DNA from: Cylindrodendrum hubeiense
Taxonomy: Eukaryota; Ascomycota; Sordariomycetes; Hypocreales; Nectriaceae
DNA: 23,766 nucleotides
Assembly: GCA_014621425.1 (NCBI GenBank)
Contig: JAANBB010000541.1
Location: forward strand, 1-23,766
Direction of reading: 5' to 3'
Part shown: positions 17,926-23,766 of the stretch, one piece after another
Layout of the letters: each line of letters begins with the position of its first letter
How positions within the stretch are numbered: the stretch's first letter is position 1
The notes under the pieces: model-generated
The model's database searches: none
Told to the model about the DNA's origin: nothing
What the model saw: the letters and a program-made list of their open reading frames with translations, nothing else
Translations under genes and position numbers: made by a program

Positions 17926-19396
17926 ATGAGGCACGAGGTGCTTGTGGCCTGGACGCAGGCGGTATATTCCCGAGCGACCGAAGGCGACGCTGCCTCGGGC
18001 GACTATGTGTATCCATACTCGCGCCTGCAACATATCGGCTTCTTCATCCTGTTCTTCTTCCCGGCACTGGCAATACTCGTCTTTGGTCTGCGAATCTACG
18101 GAAGATTCTCAACTAAGCAATATGGATTCGGTACGTTTTATCTATCACGATATCCCTTTGCGACGAGGCGGTTGCTGATTTAGATGTGACGATTAGACGA
18201 TTTACTCATCAGTATAGCAATGGTGCGCCTCCTCTTAACCTCAAAATGCAGTGAACGAAAATCTCACCACTCCCTTTAGGCTCTATCAATCGCGGAAACT
18301 GGTTGTTCGTGGAAGTCTATGCGCACCGCCTTCATTGGCGTTCATCTCGCCGATGTCCCTCCCCAAGCCGACATTGTCCTGGGACAACAGTGGAACTTTA
18401 TCATCCAGATCCTCTACAACCCCATCTTGGCCATCGTCAAGACGTCGGTGCTGCTTTTTCTTATGCGCCTCGGCGGACAGAAGAAGCAGGTTCGGATGGC
18501 CATCTACGGCCTGCTCTCCTTCAACTTGGCCCTCATGGTTGCGATCTTTGTCTCCGCTATCTTCCAGTGCACTCCCGTCTCGTATTTCTGGATGCGAGCG
18601 TCTGTTAACCCCCCCGATGGGACCTGTTTCGATACCAGCGCCTTCTACATCGCGACAGGATCTCTGACCATCTTGACCGACATTCTGGTGCTTATATTGC
18701 CGTTTTGGATCTTCCTGGGTCTGAAACTACCCCTCAAGGTCCGGGCCGCCATCATCGGCGTGTTTGCCCTTGGTGCCATGTAAGTCTTCTATTTCCGCTC
18801 GCGTCTACAACTCCATGCGATTTATTGTGCTAATTACATGTCCCAGTGTCACCGTCATGAGCATTCTTCGTCTGGCATGGATTGTCGAGACGTCGTACTT
18901 CCAGGACCCAAGTTCCCCTGACTACGACCCGACATATGATATCCGGTTCACCTACTCCGCCGTTGAGACCAACCTAGCCATCATCACGGCCTCGGCGCCG
19001 GCGCTGCGACCCCTCTTCCTCAAGTGGTTCCCCAGATTCTTCTCGGCACTCAAGTCGTCCAGTCAAAAGTACTCGAAGGATCAGTATGGTCGATCCACCG
19101 GCACGAAGCGCTCGCGTGGCGGAACCGCGATTCGAAGCAGTCACCACAACGGACCGTTCCCACTCAAGGATATCAAGGGCCGCTCTGAGATCAGGGGGCA
19201 CTCGCCGACCAATTCGGAGGAGGAGATCATGACGTACAACGGCATCCTCAAGACGTCCGAGGTTGCTGTTCACTACGCCGACAGATCAGGCAAAGAGGGC
19301 GAGAGCGCACGGGGTGCGAATCAGTTTGGATTCGGGTCTGCGGCTTCCGAGTCAAGTAGTAGTGGGATTATGGGCCCTGATAGAGACCGATATTAG
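17926..19396 (+). CDS. PTH11-like seven-TM receptor, fungal rhodopsin-domain family
   Basis: Exons are 17926-18130, 18197-18222, 18280-18779 and 18847-19396, giving 426 aa. Seven hydrophobic segments are visible: GFFILFFFPALAILVFGLRI (38-57), DDLLISIAMALSIA, FIIQILYNPILAIVKTSVLL, IYGLLSFNLALMVAIFVSAI, ATGSLTILTDILVLILPFWI, AAIIGVFALGAIVTVMSILR and TNLAIITASAPALRPLFLKW. The FQCTPVSYFW after TM4 and the Asp-Asp before TM2 are hallmarks of this family. There is no N-terminal signal peptide or CFEM domain. A hydrophilic tail of about 100 residues, rich in Ser, Lys and Arg, is predicted to be cytoplasmic. Members are plasma-membrane receptors; Magnaporthe Pth11 senses surfaces during infection, but most relatives have unknown ligands. 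Exon 2 is only 26 bp, and the intron before it offers two AG acceptors; only the second keeps the frame. Confidence 0.9.
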
Positions 19397-20669
19397 GATT
19401 TGGATGGGCTGTCTCAGGATAGGAAAATCCGGGCAACAATTTCATGGAGTTTCCTTTTACATTCTTGAACATAGGACGGTCCCTCGAGATGTCACCATTA
19501 CGCTGTACACTATAGCACATCCAGGAAATTTAGAATAATATCAAGCATCACTGTATATCAGATCCGCGCGATCTCAGCGATCCTCGTGGGGTGTCTCATG
19601 GACCCCCAAAATCAAGGTGAATCGGATGGTCTTTGCATATCTCATCGCTCGCCCCTGATCCATAAATAGAGCAGGCAATATCAGAGGCTGAAGCGTTGAG
19701 AGACCATGCAAGACATCTTAAAAAGGGTCACTTGTTGGTTGGCATGTAGCGTGATTTCTGATCCACGACCCGTTTACGCGTGAGCAGATCGTGAGATACG
19801 GCACGACCCTGGCCAGACCAGATCAAGTCAGCAGATTACTTGATTTGACCCATCGCGTAGAGCATCTCTCGCTTCGCTCCCGGGTACCTGATCCTTAATC
19901 ATCTTGACATGACCTGATCAGGGACAACCCCTGGGAAGGGGAAGATCCCCGCCTCAGCCTCAGCCGACAATCTCACGCAATGGGACGCGTATCTAGATTT
20001 TATCGAGACAGAAGCAATTACATGCTTAAGTAGACATCAGAAACGGCCCACTGATAAGTGGTGTGGTTTTCTCAAAATCGGATGGTGTTGGTCGTTATAG
20101 GGTAGATCACCGCGGCCAGGGGATTTGGGACAAGCTTTCAATGATGCCGTCTAAAAGGCTCATTTTGCTTTGTGTATCTTTGAATCGTGAATTTTGTTAA
20201 TTTTTAAATCAAAGGATCTAAAAGGCTATGTTGCTGGAAGTGGTATCACATCGCAAGGCTTTAATATTGACATGTTGAATAAATTCAACAAGCAAAACAG
20301 TTGTCCGATCCGATATCGCACTAAGAAATGCGAGACGAGATCACCACTGACAGACTCTACACCAAAGACCTTGGAGTACATCATTATTCTTGACTTTATG
20401 GCTCAATGTACAAACCCTCTTATTATTAGCATAGCTGTTGGTCAGTATCATGGCATTACAGAAACGGCATCTTGTCGATTGGCCAAAGTGACTGCTCTCG
20501 TATGCATGTGCCCCTCTTCTTGACAACCCCCACTTCTCAAGCTGGTGCATGCTGGACAAATGACGTCTGGAAACGTCACACACGCCTAACGACCACTGGG
20601 ATAGCTCTCACCTTGAAACCTCTTCTACGCACACGGTCACCACCAGCTAAAACACTCAACAACTGCATC
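19397..20669. other. Intergenic region, GATC-rich, no supportable gene
   Basis: This separates two plus-strand genes. Open frames are short and unlike proteins. GATC occurs eleven times between 19561 and 20108, well above the roughly two expected by chance, including a perfect palindrome CCTGATCAGG at 19913-19922. From about 20150 to 20450 the sequence is AT-richer, and TCTAAAAGGCT appears twice (20150-20160 and 20217-20227). The last ~200 bp should hold the promoter of the following SDR gene. Confidence 0.5.
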
Positions 20670-21867
20670 ATGACCAGCCGTACTGTTCTCGTCACCGGCG
20701 CCACTGGCCTCCTCGGCCGCGAGGTCGCCCAGGAGTTCCGCCACAAAGGCTGGACGGTCAAGGGAACGGGCTACTCGCGAGCCGACGGTGTCGATATCCT
20801 CAAGGTCGATCTCGGCGACGACGCCGAAGTCGCCAAGGTCCTCGATGCTACCAAGTGTGTTCACCCTCCGATCCAATCTCAGTCCGATACCAGTGTGCTG
20901 ACCACCGCGACGCAGACCCCAGGTCATTGTCCACTGTAAGTCATGTAACCAACATCGCCACGGCATGCAGTAGCTGACCGGGCCGCTCGAATAAGGCGCC
21001 GCACAGCGCTTCCCAGACAAGGTCGACAAGGACCCAGAGGGCGCCAGGGCGCTCAACGTGGCGGCCAGCAGCTCCCTTGCGTCCCTGGCCGCCGCCCGGG
21101 ACATCTTGGTCATCTACATCTCGACCGACTATGTCTTCCCTGGTGTGCCTGGCGACGCCCCCTACCAGGTCGACGCCGAACCTCGGCCACCTAACCTGTA
21201 CGGCCAGACCAAGCGCGACGGCGAGGTCGCCGTGCTGGACTCGTACGCCAAGGCCGGAAAGGAGGGCCTGGGCGTCGTGCTCCGGGTGCCTGTGCTGTAC
21301 GGGCACGCAGAGACGCCGGCGGAGAGCGCGGTCAATGTCCTGATGGACGCCGTCTGGAAGGCCCAGACACAAGGAGCTACAGTGAACATGGATCACTGGG
21401 CTATTCGATATCCCACTAACACCGAAGACATTGGACGGGTCTGCCACGGTATGTCTCAGTTATCTCATCAGCCCGTTTTGTCTCAACCGTCCCATTAGCC
21501 CCAATAACCCGCGAAAATCGCGTACTTTGCTGTTTTTGCCGACTGACCATGTTGTCAAAATATCACAGACATCTCCGAGAAATATCTCGCTGCCGGCAGC
21601 GATGCCAAGTCACTGCCTCGTATCCTGCAGTTCTCGAGCGAGGACAAGATGACCAAGTACGAGATCTGCCAGGTGTTTGGGGAGATCATGGGTCTGTCGA
21701 CGAGTGGGATCGAGGCCAACGCCGTGGGGAATGACCCAAATGCCAGTGTACAGCGGCCCTACGACTGCCACCTGAGCACCCAGGCACTCAAGGACCTGGG
21801 CATCGACGTCTCAACAAACGACTTCCGGGCCTGGTGGCGGCGGGAGGTTCACGCGTTCCGCAAATAG
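20670..21867 (+). CDS. Extended-SDR protein resembling MAT beta subunit / RmlD
   Basis: Exons are 20670-20854, 20916-20935, 20996-21448 and 21569-21867, giving 318 aa. The N-terminus VLVTGATGLLGREV holds the Rossmann nucleotide-binding motif Gly10-xx-Gly13-xx-Gly16. STDYVF (111-116) and Tyr137-xxx-Lys141 (NLYGQTK) are the extended-SDR catalytic-type residues. VLRVPVLYG and HWAIRYPTNTEDIG are characteristic of the RmlD substrate-binding family that includes the beta regulatory subunit of methionine adenosyltransferase (MAT2B). In eukaryotes that subunit binds NADP and modulates S-adenosylmethionine synthesis in cytoplasm and nucleus. Fungal members are not proven to do this, and a reductase role in dTDP-sugar metabolism seems less likely because no other rhamnose gene is here. 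Exon 2 is a 20-bp microexon encoding the strand before His-Cys-Ala-Ala. Intron 3 (120 bp) has a CTGAC branch site. Codon use is strongly GC-biased. Confidence 0.9.
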
Positions 21868-22340
21868 GGGGCTGTCCTCCCCGGGGCTATCCTCCTTGGA
21901 GGCACCGCCTGTCGCAGAGAGTAGAGAGAAGGCGCAGAGGCGGAGAGAAATTGGGCTGTCGGCCAGCGTGTCTTGCCGAGCGAAGCATGCCTGAGTCGTG
22001 CTGGGCGGGGGGATCCAGGAACAGGGGCGCCTCTGTCTCGCGCGTTTGGGCAGACGTCACCAAGCTGGGGAATCTGTGATGGGGCCGGCTTCACCAAAGC
22101 CACGGTGGTGGATGGAGACTGAAGTATGCTGGCTTGCGATGGCTTCCCCCTGAGCCCCCGCTCCCAATAGGCCGGGATGATAGAAAGAGATTGAAAAGTA
22201 AACAGAGTTGTGGGTTTGGAGGCGATCGACTCAAAACAAATAATCAACTGCCGCGCTCCCGGTATCCTGTGCATTGATTGAAGCCATGTCTGGATGCCTG
22301 GCTCCGGTCTAAGGTCTCTCTATGCATGTGTACCCATGGA

Positions 22341-22391
22341 CTGGGTGAGCTGGGTGAGCTGGGTGAGTTGGGTGAGTTGGGTGAGCTGGGT
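22341..22391. repeat. 9-bp minisatellite, about 5.7 copies
   Basis: CTGGGTGAG is present three times, then TTGGGTGAG twice, then a partial copy, all head to tail with no spacers. Looser GGTTGG repeats follow to about 22402. It is a tandem repeat, not a CRISPR array, and is likely variable in copy number. Confidence 0.9.
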
Positions 22392-22571
22392 TGGTGGGTT
22401 GGATGAGCTTGATTGATGAGGGTGTCTCTGCCCTGGACGGTTGGATGAACCATGACCGACCTCATCTACCAATGCATGTATGATGTAGTCGTGCCGTGGT
22501 GCCGTATGCGTGCTCGTCACCGACGCACTCTCTGTCTCTTCCTCTTCCTCTTCCAGAAATTGAGCCTTGGT

Positions 22572-22586
22572 CCTCCAATTTGGAGG
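22572..22586. repeat. Short palindrome
   Basis: CCTCCAA and TTGGAGG face each other around a single T. A related TGGAGG word recurs about 45 bp downstream. Its function is unknown and chance is possible. Confidence 0.5.
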
Positions 22587-22938
22587 CCCCCAGCCTTGTC
22601 AATCAGGGAGCATACGGCCCATCAATCTGGAGGTCTGCCAGCCTGTCGGCCTTTTGGGCAGTGGAATGGATCACCGCCGTATGGCAGGGCGGAGGCTGAG
22701 ACCTTGAGACACGGTTGCGAGTCTTATCCCATGCCAGAGCTGCTCGGCGTGTCGCGATACATGCCAGCGGATGGGGGGACACGTCCCTGGACCCCTTTGC
22801 CCTTGGCCCGTTGAAGTCGGCGAGACGAAAGGCTTCGCGTGACAGAGGAGCTGGGCGGCGACATGTCCTCGTTGTTGCGCCTCCGTCTTTCCTGCAACCT
22901 TTTCCCCTTTGCCTCGCGATCTCTTTCTTCTTCCAACC

Positions 22939-22974
22939 CTTGACCAAAAGCTTGACCAGAAACTTGGCCAAAAC
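22939..22974. repeat. 12-bp tandem repeat, three copies
   Basis: CTTGACCAAAAG is followed by CTTGACCAGAAA and CTTGGCCAAAAC, three adjacent 12-bp units with few differences. They sit about 480 bp upstream of the rightmost gene. Confidence 0.7.
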
Positions 22975-23114
22975 CACTCCTTTCGACAATTCCGTTGCTG
23001 CCCCCATCTGTCCACCGGCCACTTGCGATAACGCCTTGCTGGGAAGAAGAGCGATGCTGCATCCTGACTGAGGGGGAACCAGGTCGACGCCGTCCCGCCC
23101 GGAGCATCCGCGGA

Positions 23115-23130
23115 AGAGAGAGAGAGAGAG
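23115..23130. repeat. AG dinucleotide microsatellite
   Basis: Eight uninterrupted AG units lie about 320 bp upstream of the start codon of the partial gene, probably in its promoter or leader. Confidence 0.85.
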
Positions 23131-23453
23131 AAGGCCGCGTTGCATTTCGGATCTTATCCATCCACGTTATCTATCTGCGAGATTCGATCGGAAACGCCCT
23201 TGATCGCCACTCAGCAACCCAAGAAACACACCCCCCGGCCTGTCATCGACGGTTTCGGTGGAGAAAGATAACCACCGAACCCTGTCGAGATAGCTGGTTG
23301 ACGCCCCCGAGGCCGTCGCGCGTCCCCCGGATTTTAGGGGCTGGTTTGGAGCCTGACAGCCTGTGATAGGGCCGCCCAGCCAGTTACAGCGCGCGTTTGG
23401 ATTTCGTATCTGCAAGGAACCGGGACCGAATTTGCGAAAACCCCCAGATCGCA

Positions 23454-23766
23454 ATGGCGTCGATGGCGGCAGGGCCCGAGGTGGCCCCTCTGTCGCTGCC
23501 CTATAAGCGCAGCCAGCGCCTGCAGCCGGTGCACCCTCTGCAGACGCTGCAGCAGGGCAACCAGGCCATCATCCCCCAGGGGCTGCAGCACCACAACCGC
23601 AACCACCCGGCGCTGAAGCCGCCGCCGGTGTCGCGGTACCGCAGCCTGCGCGGGAAGAGCGTGTCGTCCATCACGCGGCGCCGCGCCTTTGACGTGTACA
23701 GCGACAGCAACGGCAACCTGGCGCCCGGCGACTGCTATCCGCAGCTGGACTCGCCGACGCTGTCGA
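23454..23766 (+). CDS. Hypothetical protein, 5' partial gene cut by the right edge
   Basis: An open frame of 104 codons starts at ATG 23454 and runs to the end of the window without a stop. Third codon positions are almost all G or C, as in the other biased genes here, which supports real coding. The context before the ATG (CGCAATG) is acceptable; a second in-frame ATG at 23463 is an alternative. The visible part is rich in Gln, Pro, Arg and Ser (LQTLQQGNQAIIPQGLQ; RGKSVSSITRRRAFDVYSD), with no signal peptide or membrane segment. It looks like a disordered N-terminal region with a basic patch that could be a nuclear signal or phosphorylation site. I do not recognise the family. Confidence 0.6.
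   Translation, partial: MASMAAGPEVAPLSLPYKRSQRLQPVHPLQTLQQGNQAIIPQGLQHHNRNHPALKPPPVSRYRSLRGKSVSSITRRRAFDVYSDSNGNLAPGDCYPQLDSPTLS

Larger units (their letters stand above)
21868..23453. other. Intergenic region with simple repeats
   Basis: No gene is supportable. The open frames (for example 22603-23145 -) are basic, low-complexity translations. The region holds a 9-bp minisatellite (22341-22391), a TCTTCC polypyrimidine run ending in CAG at 22556, a 15-bp palindrome with a one-base centre (22572-22586), a 12-bp triplication (22939-22974) and an AG dinucleotide repeat (23115-23130). The last several hundred bases probably contain the promoter and leader of the gene at the right edge. Confidence 0.5.

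Noticed and set aside
1661..21867. Secondary-metabolite gene cluster
   Set aside because: A dioxygenase and an FAD oxidase are present, but no core synthase, transporter or cluster regulator, and housekeeping-type genes lie between them.
22341..22402. Possible CRISPR-like array
   Set aside because: The units are 9 bp and adjacent with no spacers, in a eukaryotic genome. It is a minisatellite.

Overview
The window is nuclear DNA from a filamentous ascomycete, most likely a sordariomycete. The genes carry short introns (47-120 bp, one of 370 bp) with GT...AG ends and CTAAC/CTGAC-type branch sites. Coding DNA is GC-rich, intergenic stretches are long, and the gene families (MKT1, a PTH11-like rhodopsin-domain receptor, a secreted BBE-type oxidase, a ligase IV-like extra DNA ligase) fit Pezizomycotina. 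I rebuilt six complete spliced genes; every splice junction keeps the reading frame. A seventh gene runs off the right edge.

Layout, left to right. 1-1660: no convincing gene, perhaps the promoter of a leftward gene beyond the edge. 1661-5015 (+): an ATP-dependent DNA ligase of 1069 aa in four exons, with a long disordered linker and a C-terminal extension. 5105-6394 (-): an Fe(II)/2-oxoglutarate dioxygenase of 346 aa in five exons, including a 17-bp microexon. The ligase and dioxygenase converge with 89 bp between their stop codons. 6395-7593: a divergent promoter holding a perfect 16-bp palindrome. 7594-10371 (+): the MKT1 post-transcriptional regulator, 730 aa in six exons. 10372-11871: a convergent intergenic stretch with two overlapping inverted repeats and an AT-rich block. 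11872-13927 (-): a secreted FAD-linked BBE-type oxidase of 660 aa. 13928-17925: about 4 kb with no supportable gene. 17926-19396 (+): a seven-TM PTH11-like receptor of 426 aa. 19397-20669: intergenic and GATC-rich. 20670-21867 (+): an extended-SDR protein of 318 aa resembling the methionine adenosyltransferase beta subunit/RmlD. 21868-23453: intergenic with mini- and microsatellites. 23454-23766 (+): the start of an unrecognised, probably disordered protein.

The genes do not form an evident pathway or biosynthetic cluster. Housekeeping-type genes (MKT1, MAT2B-like) alternate with accessory-type ones (ligase-like, dioxygenase, secreted oxidase, receptor). I do not see a wholly new system. The points most worth checking are the unusual ligase (motif I Arg replaced by Tyr, a SUMO-interacting-type motif, an overlapping uORF), the microexon, the promoter palindrome, and the paired inverted repeats after MKT1.
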